A stretch of DNA of 64,000 nt from Pseudomonas sp. PDM05 (GCF_014851685.1 NZ_JACVAC010000001.1:434001-498000); one strand, 5' to 3'; shown: positions 51,418 to 60,445, numbered from the stretch's first letter. The notes: generated by a model from the sequence alone, not told the origin. Numbers and translations: made by a program.

Positions 51418-52848
51418 ATGCGCCGCTATTGGATTACCAGAGGAGCCAAGACCACCGCCGGGGGGACCGTGCTCAGCGGGTTGCAGGGCTATGCGATCAG
51501 GGGTGTAGACATCGCCCTCGAAGGCCATCCGGTGTCTTGCCCGGTGTGCGCAACCACTGGCGTCATTGCGTGCATCGGCCCACGTCTGAGCCAGAACGCG
51601 CACGGGCGAAAGGTCGCCCTTTCGGACGATCTGTGCGACTGCCAATGCGACCCGCCACCGCGCTTGATTGCCGACCAGTTCGAGCGTTATCAGACCATCA
51701 CCGAAACAGCCTCTGCACAGGCCCGAGTCACGCCAGAACCCGCCTCCCTAGCTCGTGCACCAGGCTCCCGGTCATCCGCTGCGCTGCTCAACGACCAGAT
51801 CGAGTCAGCCTGCGAGCGCGCCTGGCGGTTCTATCAGAAACAAGCCGAAGACCTCATCGCACCGCACGGCAAACTGATCGCCGATCCCAAGCTGCGCAAT
51901 CGCGTTATCAACGCGGCCTACGCGCAGCTCTGGCAACTGGATCAGCGCTTTCAATGGGCCGGGCTTGCGGCATTTGCGTCCAAGCAAGTGGGGTGTGGCC
52001 TGCTGCATGCGTCGGACGCCATCGAGAAGATTCAGGCCGAATATGAAGCAGCCGAGCAGTTGCGCAGAAGTGCCAGGAGTGGGGTCTTCGGGCTGTTCAG
52101 TGCCGAGGGGCGCGAACGCCGCGCGCGACTGCAGGCGTACGAGCAGCGGCTGCGCGAGTATGAACAGGCGCAGCGCAACAACCCTGTGCCGGGGCTTGAT
52201 TTGAGACGGGTCGGTGACGGCTTGTCGGCCGTGCAGCAGCTGTATCAGCACGTGTATGAACGTTTGGCGCTAGGCAATACCACGTTGTTTTTGGATGTAT
52301 TTCCGTTGCACGCGTTCTACAAGGATCGGGGGTTGGCGTTGTTGGAGCGGTGTTTGCCGTTGCGTAAAAATATTCATGCCGATGGTCAGGCGGCGGTGTT
52401 GTGGCCGGTTGGGCAGGAGACGCTTGAGTTCGGCGCTGACCACGACGAGATCCTGCAATCTTTCCGAGCGATTGACGCCGGTAATATTGCTGAAGGGGTT
52501 GAGCATCTTGCGTGGCATGAACAACAAAACATCCTCCAACCGACACTCTATAACGACCCCAAGCTGGTAGCCCTACTGCGCAGCAACCACTTTTCATACA
52601 TTACCGATATACCATCCGGAGTAGCGCAAGCTATCGAACTGACACTGGCGAGCCAGTGCAAACCATTTGATGACGAGCGCACCGTCGGTTTCAGCAAAAA
52701 CCCTTTCGCTAACCTGGCAGCTATAGGGCAGCGCATGCAGTTCGTCCTGAAAGCGGCTACGCAGTTTGACAACTTGTTGAATGGCACCGAGCGTCATCAG
52801 TTAGAACGGGCACTTGAAGACATCGCTGAAGGTCGAGGTGTTCGATGA
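51418..52848 (+). CDS. T6SS effector: PAAR domain fused to DUF2515 toxin domain
   Basis: 476 residues. Residues 1-~90 form a PAAR spike-tip domain (TRGAKTTAGGTVLSGLQGYA, EGHPVSCPVCATTGVIACIG, CDCQCDPPP). The remainder is helical and matches DUF2515: NRVINAAYAQLWQLDQRFQW, FLDVFPLHAFYKDRGLALLE, and HLAWHEQQNILQPTLYND. PAAR proteins cap VgrG and carry toxins into target cells. DUF2515 has no activity I can name. The gene overlaps its putative immunity gene by 4 bp. No VgrG gene is nearby. Confidence 0.8.
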   Translation: MRRYWITRGAKTTAGGTVLSGLQGYAIRGVDIALEGHPVSCPVCATTGVIACIGPRLSQNAHGRKVALSDDLCDCQCDPPPRLIADQFERYQTITETASAQARVTPEPASLARAPGSRSSAALLNDQIESACERAWRFYQKQAEDLIAPHGKLIADPKLRNRVINAAYAQLWQLDQRFQWAGLAAFASKQVGCGLLHASDAIEKIQAEYEAAEQLRRSARSGVFGLFSAEGRERRARLQAYEQRLREYEQAQRNNPVPGLDLRRVGDGLSAVQQLYQHVYERLALGNTTLFLDVFPLHAFYKDRGLALLERCLPLRKNIHADGQAAVLWPVGQETLEFGADHDEILQSFRAIDAGNIAEGVEHLAWHEQQNILQPTLYNDPKLVALLRSNHFSYITDIPSGVAQAIELTLASQCKPFDDERTVGFSKNPFANLAAIGQRMQFVLKAATQFDNLLNGTERHQLERALEDIAEGRGVR

Positions 52849-53459
52849 GCAGGCTCCCAAAGGGAAGCAGCCGATATGCCGTACTAGTGATATTGGCGGG
52901 TGTTTTGCTGCTGGGGATCACCCGCTTTTTTTTCAGCGATCCGGAAATTGCATTGGTGCTAGGAGAGCCTTGGGAGCAAATGCGTCGACGCTCTAGTGCC
53001 CCGATTGATCCCGCCATACCTGGGCACTCCTGGGGCCGCCTTGCGAAATCCGATGCTCACCTTCGTTTTATTGACCCTGAATACGGGTTCACAACGCCCA
53101 AGGCTCGCTTCTTTACGGTGAGTTTCGACAGAAATGAACGGGTCCGCGGTATCCGTATGTCCCCCCAAGTCGAGCCCCTTGTACTCGACGACACACTAAA
53201 GGTTGTTCTTGACCTACAAGAACAATGGCGCAAGGGCGGCTGGGTGCCCATCAGGGTCCGGTACGATCCGCCGATAGAGAACACCCCTGAATGGCGTACT
53301 CGATTGCGCGAGCGCCATTCGAACAATGTTTCGTACTGGCATGCAGGCCAGAAGTACCAAATCAGGCTGGGAGTGCGTCGTTTCCAGGACGACAGGCGCC
53401 GTGACGAGGAGCGTTTTCTCATAACACTGAGCTTGGGCAAACCATGGACTCAGCCATGA
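52845..53459 (+). CDS. Putative immunity protein for the PAAR-DUF2515 effector
   Basis: 204 residues. One N-terminal membrane anchor (YAVLVILAGVLLLGITRFFF) and a soluble domain, probably periplasmic, with IDPEYGFTTPKARFFTVSFD and GGWVPIRVRYDPPIENTPEW. ATG overlaps the effector stop (ATGA). The anchored periplasmic topology suggests the toxin acts in the periplasm or at the membrane. Immunity function is inferred from coupling only. Confidence 0.6.
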   Translation: MSRLPKGSSRYAVLVILAGVLLLGITRFFFSDPEIALVLGEPWEQMRRRSSAPIDPAIPGHSWGRLAKSDAHLRFIDPEYGFTTPKARFFTVSFDRNERVRGIRMSPQVEPLVLDDTLKVVLDLQEQWRKGGWVPIRVRYDPPIENTPEWRTRLRERHSNNVSYWHAGQKYQIRLGVRRFQDDRRRDEERFLITLSLGKPWTQP

Positions 53460-53530
53460 GCAGCAAGCCATTCGCCAACTTGGCCGATACGGATATACCC
53501 ACCGAACCAAAGCTATCGCCCGGTGCATCT
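53456..53530 (+). pseudogene. Truncated start of a third gene in the effector operon
   Basis: ATG 53456 overlaps the stop of the immunity gene (ATGA) and begins MSSKPFANLADTDIPTEPKL, a natural-looking N-terminus. After ~25 codons the frame runs antisense through the end of gspD with atypical composition, ending at 54067. The 3' part was probably replaced when the effector island was inserted next to the secretion operon. Confidence 0.4.
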
Positions 53531-55729
53531 TCAATTGGACGGCCGCAGCAACTGCATCTGCTGACGATAATCATCCGTCACCTGCCGCGCCTGGCTGCCG
53601 CTGGTAATCACCCTTGGTGTGATCAACACAATCAGCTCGGTACGGTCCTTGGACTTGCTGGTGTTGCCGAACAACCAGCGCAAGCCGGGGATTTTGCCGA
53701 GGTAGGGCACCGCACTCACGGATTCGGCGTTGTCCTGCTTGATCAAGCCGCCGAGCAGCACGGTCTGGCCACTCTGTACCGCCACCTGGGTGGAGACCGA
53801 GCGCGTGGAGATGCGCGGGTTGCTCTGCGTGTCGCTGGCCGCTTGGGTCTCGGCATCGCTGACCTGCTGCTGAATGTCCATGTACACCAGGCCACCCGGG
53901 TTGATCCGTGGCACCACGTCGAGGATCACCCCGGTCTGGACGTATTCGACGCTGCTCAGGGTGGTGTCCGAGGTGCCGGTGTTCACCGTGGTCTGGCTGA
54001 TGGGAATGTTGTCGCCCACCTGGATCTGCGCCGGCTGGTTGTTCATCACCACCAGCGAGGGCGCTGACAGCACCTGGGTGCGGCCGTTGGTTTCCAACGC
54101 ATGCAAGGCCACTTGCAGGTTGGAGCTGACAAACGAGTAGAACAACGAATCCGTCGCCCCCAGCCCTGCCCCGCCGCCGCCCAGGGCGCCTTGGCTGCCG
54201 GCGGTGTTGGCCACGGTGGTGCTGGCGGAATTGCCCGCCAGGCGCCCCAGGTACCACTGCACCCCGAGGTCCAGTTCACCGCTGAGCTTGACCTCGAGAA
54301 TGCGCGTCTCGATCTGCACTTGCAGCGGCGGGTTGTCGAGGCGTTTGATCGCCGATTCGATTTCTTTCCATTGCACCGGACGCGTGCGTACCAGCAATTG
54401 GTTGCTGCTCTTCTGCGCGGTGATGCGGGTGCCGGCGTCGAGGCTTTTGGCCGGGGCGTCCTCAGTGGCGCCCTGCTCGGGATTGTCCTGGTCGGACTCG
54501 GGTGCCTGCTCCTCATCATCGGCAACAGACGGGTCGTTGTTCAGATTGTTGCTCAGGCCGCCGGGCGTGCTGCCCGACGTGCTGTTGGTGCCTGGCGACG
54601 ACAGGGTCGCCGTGCGCAAGCCCGGCGCGACCTTGGCCGGGGCATCATCCTTGATCGCGCCGGTACCGTAGATCTGCCGCAGGTATTTGGCGAGGTCGGT
54701 GGCCTTCATGTTGCGCACGTCGTACACGTACATCTGCGGCTCGTTGCCGCCGCCTTCGTCGATGGTATGAATCCAGTCACCGACCTCACTGAGGTACTGC
54801 GGCTGCGACGAGATCGCCACCACCGAGTTGGTCCGTTCGATCGGCAGGAAGCGCACCATGCCGGCCAACGGCATGCCACTGTCGGGGCCGAACATTTTTT
54901 GCAGCTCGGGCATCAACTCGGCCACCGACGCGCGCTGCAAGCCGAACACACCCACCGACATGCCTTTGAGCCAATCCACATCAAAGGTGTCGATGGTGTC
55001 CTGGTAGTTGGCCAACTCCTCCGGCGTACCCGCCAGGCTCAGCACGTTGCGCGCCGGGTCCACCAGCAGGAAGGCATTTTCCCGGGCGAAGGGCTTGAGC
55101 AGTTTCTGCATCTCGGTGGCGGAAATGTAGCGCAGCGGGAACAGCCGCGCCGACAAACCATTGGACGGCTGTGCAACACGCATCTGCGGCACCAGCTTGC
55201 CCGCCACGGCTTGGTTGGCGGGCAGGATCACATAGCGGTTGCCCTGTTTGATCATCGCGTTGTCGGTCCAGGACAACAGGGTCTCGAGGATCGACAGTGC
55301 CTGCTGCTTGTTCACCGGTTTGGAGGTGGAAAAACTGACGTTGCCTTTCACACCCTGGGCGATGCTGTAGTTCTCGTGCAGCAGGTCGCCCATCACGCTG
55401 TTGATCACCGCTTCGATGGGCTGGTCGGCGAAGTTGAACACAATGTCGCCGCCGCTCTGCTGCGCCGCTGCCGCCGTCGTGGGTGGGCGCACGAATTGCT
55501 GGTTGCCACGGATCAACTGGCGCTGCGGCGCAGCCTTGGCCTGTTGGGTGTCGGCCGCTACCGCCGGCTCACTGGCCGGGTCCTGCGGCGGACGTTGTGA
55601 GCCGGTGCCCTGCATCGCCTCGTGCATGAGCGCGTCATCGGCGTCGAGGTGGTCGGGCAGTGAGCCGCAGCCACCAAGGGAAACGGCAGTGGCCAGGCAA
55701 AACGCGGTGGTACGCAATGTATCGATCAA
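53531..55729 (-). CDS. gspD: Type II secretion secretin GspD, lipoprotein (HxcQ-like) type
   Basis: 732 residues. N-terminal signal ends in lipobox VSLGGC, as in HxcQ, whose lipid anchor lets it reach the outer membrane without a pilotin. N0-N3 domains follow (FNFADQPIEAVINSVMGDLL; LFPLRYISATEMQKLLKPFA), an acidic low-complexity insert at ~400-430, then the secretin core (IETRILEVKLSGELDLGVQW; VPRINPGGLVYMDIQQQVSD; VLLGGLIKQ; IPGLRWLFGNTSKSKDRTEL). The only suitable start is TTG 55729, which overlaps the upstream stop as TTGA. Last gene of the operon. Confidence 0.9.
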   Translation of the reverse strand: MIDTLRTTAFCLATAVSLGGCGSLPDHLDADDALMHEAMQGTGSQRPPQDPASEPAVAADTQQAKAAPQRQLIRGNQQFVRPPTTAAAAQQSGGDIVFNFADQPIEAVINSVMGDLLHENYSIAQGVKGNVSFSTSKPVNKQQALSILETLLSWTDNAMIKQGNRYVILPANQAVAGKLVPQMRVAQPSNGLSARLFPLRYISATEMQKLLKPFARENAFLLVDPARNVLSLAGTPEELANYQDTIDTFDVDWLKGMSVGVFGLQRASVAELMPELQKMFGPDSGMPLAGMVRFLPIERTNSVVAISSQPQYLSEVGDWIHTIDEGGGNEPQMYVYDVRNMKATDLAKYLRQIYGTGAIKDDAPAKVAPGLRTATLSSPGTNSTSGSTPGGLSNNLNNDPSVADDEEQAPESDQDNPEQGATEDAPAKSLDAGTRITAQKSSNQLLVRTRPVQWKEIESAIKRLDNPPLQVQIETRILEVKLSGELDLGVQWYLGRLAGNSASTTVANTAGSQGALGGGGAGLGATDSLFYSFVSSNLQVALHALETNGRTQVLSAPSLVVMNNQPAQIQVGDNIPISQTTVNTGTSDTTLSSVEYVQTGVILDVVPRINPGGLVYMDIQQQVSDAETQAASDTQSNPRISTRSVSTQVAVQSGQTVLLGGLIKQDNAESVSAVPYLGKIPGLRWLFGNTSKSKDRTELIVLITPRVITSGSQARQVTDDYRQQMQLLRPSN

Positions 55730-56250
55730 GGGGTGGGCTCGTGAGGAAGAGTAATCGGGGGGGTGGTCGATGGCGGCGGCAGACGCAGGGCCTTGAGGCT
55801 CAAGGTTTGCGTGCGGCCATCGAGGGCGAAGTGCGCTTCGCGGGGTGTCAGGTGTTCCAGGAGCCAGCCGTTGGGCAGGGCCTGGCCTTGGTGGATTTTC
55901 AGCGCGGGGCCGTCGGCCGGCTTGAGCAGCGCCACGCGCAGCTCGCCGTCGAGAACAATGCCGGTCAACACCAGGCTCGACAGGCTCGACGCCTGCGCCT
56001 GGCCAACCGCGCGATCAGGGCTGCGATCGGGGCTGAACAACGGCGTCTGCCAGGTGCCGGCCAGGCTTTCCAGGCTCGCCTGCGGGGCGGCCAGCACCTT
56101 GGCCGCCGCGGTGCTGCGCGCGCTCGGCGCGGGTGCCGGCAGCCACTGCGGCGCGTCGCCGATGCTGCTCAAAATGCCAAGCATCAACAGGCCCAATGCC
56201 GTCGACAAACCCAGCAAGCCCCACTCGAGGGGGCGCAATACCGGAATCAT
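55726..56250 (-). CDS. Type II secretion inner-membrane adaptor, GspC/HxcP-like
   Basis: 174 residues. One N-terminal membrane segment (WGLLGLSTALGLLMLGILSS) and a periplasmic domain with SLVLTGIVLDGELRVALLKP and GQALPNGWLLEHLTPREAHF, the pattern of the GspC homology region or short HxcP/GspN proteins. It would link the inner-membrane platform to the secretin encoded next. No PDZ domain is present. Overlaps gspM and gspD by 4 bp each. Confidence 0.65.
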   Translation of the reverse strand: MIPVLRPLEWGLLGLSTALGLLMLGILSSIGDAPQWLPAPAPSARSTAAAKVLAAPQASLESLAGTWQTPLFSPDRSPDRAVGQAQASSLSSLVLTGIVLDGELRVALLKPADGPALKIHQGQALPNGWLLEHLTPREAHFALDGRTQTLSLKALRLPPPSTTPPITLPHEPTP

Positions 56251-56858
56251 CGGGCCACCTGTCCGGCGCCAGCCGGTTGCAGATAACCGCGCACCAGCAG
56301 GTGCACCACCAGCTTCCCGGCGCCACCGCTGGCCGGCGCATCGGCGCGGCGGCGGATGCTCATTTCATCCACGAACAGGAACGGCCGCTGGTATTCCAGG
56401 GCATGCAAGATGGCGGTCAGCGGTTCGATGGCGCAGTCCAGGGTCAGGCTGAGCTTGACCTGGCGGTACGGCTCGCTGTCGTCCTGCTCCGGGGTGATCG
56501 GCATGCGCTGGGTCAACTTGCAGCCGCCGCCGAGGCTGACCTGGCTGCTGATCAGGTCGGCGACGCGTTGCATCAAATCGGCGGCCACGGCGCTGGGGTC
56601 GTCACCGGGCAACAGGCTGGTGCTGCTCGCCGGGTCCTGGCGCGCCTGCTCCAATTGCTCACGCAACGACGCGCCCTGCTGCAACAGCCCGGCGTAACGT
56701 TGCTGCTGTTCGCGCAGTTGCTCGGCGCGCTCGCCCATGTCGCGCAGCGGGCCGGCGAACCAGCTGTCGATCAACAGCCAATACGTCGCGCCCAGCACCA
56801 GGGCCAGCACCAACAGCGCGGCGCCGCGACGTTCACGGGGTGTCAGGGGTCGGCGCAT
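56247..56858 (-). CDS. gspM: Type II secretion protein GspM-like (HxcZ)
   Basis: 203 residues. Basic start MRRPLTPRERRGAALLVLAL with one membrane helix, then a heptad-rich coiled coil (RAEQLREQQQRYAGLLQQGA) and a small domain. GspM partners GspL. Identification rests on topology and position between gspL and the GspC-like gene; sequence conservation in this family is low. Overlaps gspL by 26 bp. Confidence 0.7.
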   Translation of the reverse strand: MRRPLTPRERRGAALLVLALVLGATYWLLIDSWFAGPLRDMGERAEQLREQQQRYAGLLQQGASLREQLEQARQDPASSTSLLPGDDPSAVAADLMQRVADLISSQVSLGGGCKLTQRMPITPEQDDSEPYRQVKLSLTLDCAIEPLTAILHALEYQRPFLFVDEMSIRRRADAPASGGAGKLVVHLLVRGYLQPAGAGQVAR

Positions 56859-57870
56859 CGTTGGCCTCCTGGTGCAAGTGGGCGCGCAGGGCAAACTGAT
56901 CCTTGCCGGTTTGCGCATCGGGCTGGATCACCCCTTCGAACCTGGCGTTTTCCAGGCTGCGGCACGCCTTGATCCGGGTGATCAAGGCGCTGGCCTTGGC
57001 GCTTTGCCCGGAGAGCGACACCTCGGCGCCATCGGTGATTTCCAATTGCTCGATCCAGGTGTCGGCGGGCAGGCAGGTGGTCAACTCGTTAAGCAGTGCC
57101 GCCAAGGGCGGCTGGGCGGCTTTGCGGCGGGTCAGGTAGTTCGCTGCACCGCGGGTATTGAGCAGTTGCTGACGCAGCTGCTGGACCTGGGCCACCTGGT
57201 GTTTTTGCTGCTGGACGCTGGCGTGCATCACATCCAGCACGCGCTGGCGGTCGTTGAGCCACAACAGCATCGCCGCAATCACCAACGCCGCGCACAGCCA
57301 CGGCAGGCTGCGTTGCAGGCCCTTGCCGCGGGCGCGCTGGCGTGGCCGCAACGGCGCGGGCAGCAGGTCGATGCCCAGGCCCGGCACATCGACCTGATGG
57401 GGATGCAAACCCAGGGCTGCGCAGTCGAGCAGGATCTGGTCGAGGCGTGTGCGCTGGATCGCCACCAGCGTCACTTTGAGGTGCGTGCTGGTGCGCCGCT
57501 CCTGGTGTGCGACGAAGTACAGTTGCTCGGCGTCGAACGGGGTGAAACGGTCAAGTTCATAACCGACCACCGCCGTCAGGTTGCGGGCCGCCGCCAGCGG
57601 CAGTTGCAGGCTCTGCACCAGCACCGTCGAAGGCGCAAGCAGCAACACCTGGCGCACATTCTCGGGCACCGGCCCTACCGGCGCCGTCAACGGCCAGGGG
57701 TAGCTGCGCTCAGGTGGCTCGTGCGCCAGCAACCACGCCGGCAGGCAGCCGCGCAGTTCGTTGAGCCACAGGCGCCAGCCTTGCAGCAACAGGCTGCCGC
57801 GCCAGCGCTGGGCAATGGGTTGAGCCCACTGCTCAAGTTGCGCCAAGGGTTTGGATAACGATCGATTCAT
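56833..57870 (-). CDS. gspL: Type II secretion protein GspL-like (HxcY)
   Basis: 345 residues. N-terminal actin-like cytoplasmic part (QVLLLAPSTVLVQSLQLPLA, AVVGYELDRFTPFDAEQLYF), a single membrane segment at ~200 (SLPWLCAALVIAAMLLWLND) and a periplasmic PilN-like domain (LAALLNELTTCLPADTWIEQ). GspL anchors the ATPase GspE. ATG 57870 overlaps the gspK stop as ATGA. Confidence 0.82.
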   Translation of the reverse strand: MNRSLSKPLAQLEQWAQPIAQRWRGSLLLQGWRLWLNELRGCLPAWLLAHEPPERSYPWPLTAPVGPVPENVRQVLLLAPSTVLVQSLQLPLAAARNLTAVVGYELDRFTPFDAEQLYFVAHQERRTSTHLKVTLVAIQRTRLDQILLDCAALGLHPHQVDVPGLGIDLLPAPLRPRQRARGKGLQRSLPWLCAALVIAAMLLWLNDRQRVLDVMHASVQQQKHQVAQVQQLRQQLLNTRGAANYLTRRKAAQPPLAALLNELTTCLPADTWIEQLEITDGAEVSLSGQSAKASALITRIKACRSLENARFEGVIQPDAQTGKDQFALRAHLHQEANDAPTPDTP

Positions 57871-58589
57871 TCTTGCCAACGCAACACCCGATACGGTTGT
57901 GCGCTTCCCTCCGATGGGCTCAATAAAACGGTGACTTGCAACCGCGCGTGGTAACCGCCAGGGCGTTCTGCCCGGCTGCTGATCACCAGCACTTCGCCGG
58001 GATCAGCCCCCACCGTGCTTTGTTGCGGCAGGTTCAAGGCCTTGCGCAGCAGTGTGCTGGCGAAGGCGGGATCGGGCCGGTCCAGGCCGCTCCATAAAGT
58101 GATCTGCGGCACCAACCGGCTGTACAGCGCCTGGGTCATGCCCGGCAACTGACGCAACTCTTCAACCACCCGGAACGGCGCCACACCTTGATTGCGGCGG
58201 GTTTCCAGGTCCTTGGCCAGGCGCGCAGCCTGGGCCGCGGAAGCGCCGCAGGCCAAGGCCACGCGGGCGAAATCAGCCGGCTCGGCACTGTTCAGATACA
58301 ACTTGCCGCGCTCGCTGCGCAGGCTTACACGCAACTGCGCGTCGTCAAATACCAACGGCATTTGCCGCCCATCGGCGACCCACTGTTTGCGCTGCAGCGG
58401 ATCAGCCAGCGCCTGCATCACCAGCGCGACGCCCGCCTCCGCCGCCAGCACGGCCTGGGTGTGCTGGCGATGCCACGTCGCCTGGCGCGTCTGCAGTTGC
58501 ACCCACCCGGCCAGGCCACCGAGCAACAGGCTGAGCAACGCCAGCACCCACAGCACCAGCAACAAGGCCACGCCGCGTTGCTGCTTCAT
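57867..58589 (-). CDS. gspK: Type II secretion minor pseudopilin GspK (HxcX)
   Basis: 240 residues. Class III prepilin signal MKQQRG-VALLLVLWVLALL, lacking Glu at +5 as usual for GspK, which sits at the pseudopilus tip. LYLNSAEPADFARVALACGA and RVVEELRQLPGMTQALYSRL are GspK alpha-domain features. ATG 58589 overlaps the gspJ stop. Confidence 0.87.
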   Translation of the reverse strand: MKQQRGVALLLVLWVLALLSLLLGGLAGWVQLQTRQATWHRQHTQAVLAAEAGVALVMQALADPLQRKQWVADGRQMPLVFDDAQLRVSLRSERGKLYLNSAEPADFARVALACGASAAQAARLAKDLETRRNQGVAPFRVVEELRQLPGMTQALYSRLVPQITLWSGLDRPDPAFASTLLRKALNLPQQSTVGADPGEVLVISSRAERPGGYHARLQVTVLLSPSEGSAQPYRVLRWQE

Positions 58590-59206
58590 TGATCCGACGC
58601 TCCGCCGGACAGGTTCAGACGCAGCGCCACCACCTGGCTGACCCACGGCACCGGCCCGCCGACCGTGGCGTCGATACGCACCGCGTAAGGCAGGCGCTTG
58701 GTCCACGGCCATGTGCTGATCCAACCAGTGGCCTGGCCTTTGGGGGACACGCCGCGATAACTGAATTGCAAGGCCTCGACATCGCGCAGCAGCACCTGCG
58801 GCTCACTGCGCGCGGCCGGCACGCTGACCTGGGCGGTGGATTCAAAGCGCGCGAACGCCACCTGCAAGTCATCGCCGTGCAGTTGCAGGGTGAAGCGCTG
58901 AATTCCACCGCCAAGCACCCCAGGCAAGGTCGCGACAAACTGCAGGCGCTGCGCCGCGCCGACAAAAAAACCGGGGGTCTGGCTGTCGTCTTCGGTCACG
59001 TCCAGTGGCAGCGCTTCGCTGATCGCCGTGCGCAAAAACTGCTGCGCGGCGCGCATTTCATCCAGGCTCACCGTGTAGCGCTGGGCCTTGAGCACCGCAC
59101 GGTTGGCACCCAGCAACGCGCCGCCGACCAGGGTCAGCAGCACGCCGAGCAAGCTGAGCACGATCATGATTTCGAGCAAGGTAAACCCCTGCTGGCGCCG
59201 GTTCAT
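58586..59206 (-). CDS. gspJ: Type II secretion minor pseudopilin GspJ (HxcW)
   Basis: 206 residues. Prepilin signal MNRRQQG-FTLLEIMIVLSL with the conserved Glu+5. The C-terminal beta domain contains DVEALQFSYRGVSPKG, a GspJ-type strand. It forms the tip complex with GspI and GspK. ATG 59206 overlaps the gspI stop. Confidence 0.86.
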   Translation of the reverse strand: MNRRQQGFTLLEIMIVLSLLGVLLTLVGGALLGANRAVLKAQRYTVSLDEMRAAQQFLRTAISEALPLDVTEDDSQTPGFFVGAAQRLQFVATLPGVLGGGIQRFTLQLHGDDLQVAFARFESTAQVSVPAARSEPQVLLRDVEALQFSYRGVSPKGQATGWISTWPWTKRLPYAVRIDATVGGPVPWVSQVVALRLNLSGGASDQ

Positions 59207-59571
59207 AACGGCACCTTGTCGCTGGCGGCGCGCAATTTCAGCGTGCTGAACTGCGCCTGGCGCGGCCCTTCGCGCACCGTCAGATCGAGGCGAAACAAAC
59301 GCGGCTGGCCCAGGCGCGTGGGTTGCTGGGCGATGTGCAAGTGCCAGGCGATGCCCGCCAGGTTGCCCTGGCGGATGCCACTGGCCAGCGGCCCCGCCGC
59401 TTCCTGATCGAACACGCTGAGCGCCGCGTGGGTCAGGCGATCACTGTGCTGGACCTGCAACAACGACCGCGCGCTCTGGCCAAACGCGACCAGCAGCACC
59501 GTGCTGCAGATCGCCATGAGCATCAGGGCGGCGAGCATCTCCAGCAGGGTGAACCCCGCCTGGCGCTTCAT
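59203..59571 (-). CDS. gspI: Type II secretion minor pseudopilin GspI (HxcV)
   Basis: 122 residues. Prepilin signal MKRQAG-FTLLEMLAALMLM with Glu+5; length fits GspI. ATG 59571 overlaps the gspH stop, and the frame upstream to 59625 is antisense-like and excluded. Confidence 0.84.
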   Translation of the reverse strand: MKRQAGFTLLEMLAALMLMAICSTVLLVAFGQSARSLLQVQHSDRLTHAALSVFDQEAAGPLASGIRQGNLAGIAWHLHIAQQPTRLGQPRLFRLDLTVREGPRQAQFSTLKLRAASDKVPL

Positions 59572-59999
59572 GGCAACGCCTTGGATTGCACGCTGCCGGT
59601 CAGCCAGCCGATGTCGATGCGCCAACGCCGACTGCCACTGGCCAGCAACAGGTTGCCGCCGGTGGAGCTGCCATCCGGGTAGAACGCCACTGCAGCGCCC
59701 ACTTGCTCGGCGGTGTGCAGGGTCACTTGCAGGTCGGCCGGCCAGTGCCTGGGTGGCCGGTCGGGGGCCTGCACGCTCAACCCACGCAGATCAAACACAG
59801 TCGTGGCGGTGTGCCCGCTGACAATCGCCCGCGCCCGCGTGCTGCGCAGGGCATCGACGATCTGCCCGACCGCCTGGCGCTCGCGGGCGGTCTTGAGCCC
59901 TTGTTGCAGGCCAAACCCGAGCAACCCGGCGGCGATGCTGATCAACACGATCACCACCAGCATCTCCAGCAAGGTAAAGCCGCGTTGAGGGTTGGGCAT
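59568..59999 (-). CDS. gspH: Type II secretion minor pseudopilin GspH (HxcU)
   Basis: 143 residues. Prepilin signal MPNPQRG-FTLLEMLVVIVL with Glu+5. The C-terminal region includes ALRSTRARAIVSGHTATTVF, the GspH/FimT pattern, and VAFYPDGSSTGGNLLLASGS. Nine bases separate it from gspG. Confidence 0.86.
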   Translation of the reverse strand: MPNPQRGFTLLEMLVVIVLISIAAGLLGFGLQQGLKTARERQAVGQIVDALRSTRARAIVSGHTATTVFDLRGLSVQAPDRPPRHWPADLQVTLHTAEQVGAAVAFYPDGSSTGGNLLLASGSRRWRIDIGWLTGSVQSKALP

Positions 60000-60008
60000 G
60001 GTCGCGGG

Positions 60009-60425
60009 TTATTCCCAGTTGCCCAGGTCGGCGCTGTAGCCTTCGCCGCCGGGCTGGCCGTCCTGGCCGAAGAAGATCAGGTCGAACGCACCGTGCTCAC
60101 CGGGAAAGCGATAGCCGAAGGCATGCCCGAACGGGTCCTTGAGGTCCGACGGCTTGGCGTACGGGCCGGCCCAGCCTGCGGCATTGGCGGGCTTGTCGAC
60201 CAGCTGTTGCAGGGTCTTGGGCGGTGAGCCGACGTCCAGCCCATAGCTTTCGATCTTCATGCCCAGGCTCGCCAATTGCGCCTTGCCCGCGCCGTATTTG
60301 CCCTTGTCAACATTGCCGCCGACCTGGCGGACCACAATGGTCGCGACGATGCCCAGCAGCACGATCACGGCGAGCATTTCCAACAGGGTGAAGCCGCTTT
60401 GGCGGCGTGCAGGTTTCAAGCGCAT
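60009..60425 (-). CDS. gspG: Type II secretion major pseudopilin GspG (HxcT)
   Basis: 138 residues. Prepilin signal ARRQSG-FTLLEMLAVIVLL. GspG features: KYGAGKAQLASLGMKIESYG, NAAGWAGPYAKPSDLKDPFG and YRFPGEHGAFDLIFFGQDGQ with the calcium-loop aspartates. Main subunit of the pseudopilus. GAGGA precedes ATG 60425. Confidence 0.92.
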   Translation of the reverse strand: MRLKPARRQSGFTLLEMLAVIVLLGIVATIVVRQVGGNVDKGKYGAGKAQLASLGMKIESYGLDVGSPPKTLQQLVDKPANAAGWAGPYAKPSDLKDPFGHAFGYRFPGEHGAFDLIFFGQDGQPGGEGYSADLGNWE

Positions 60426-60445
60426 GGGGGTGGGTCCTCGGGGGT

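Noticed and set aside
54101..55600. 499-codon frame antisense to gspD
   Set aside because: Low-complexity shadow; gspD has all secretin motifs.
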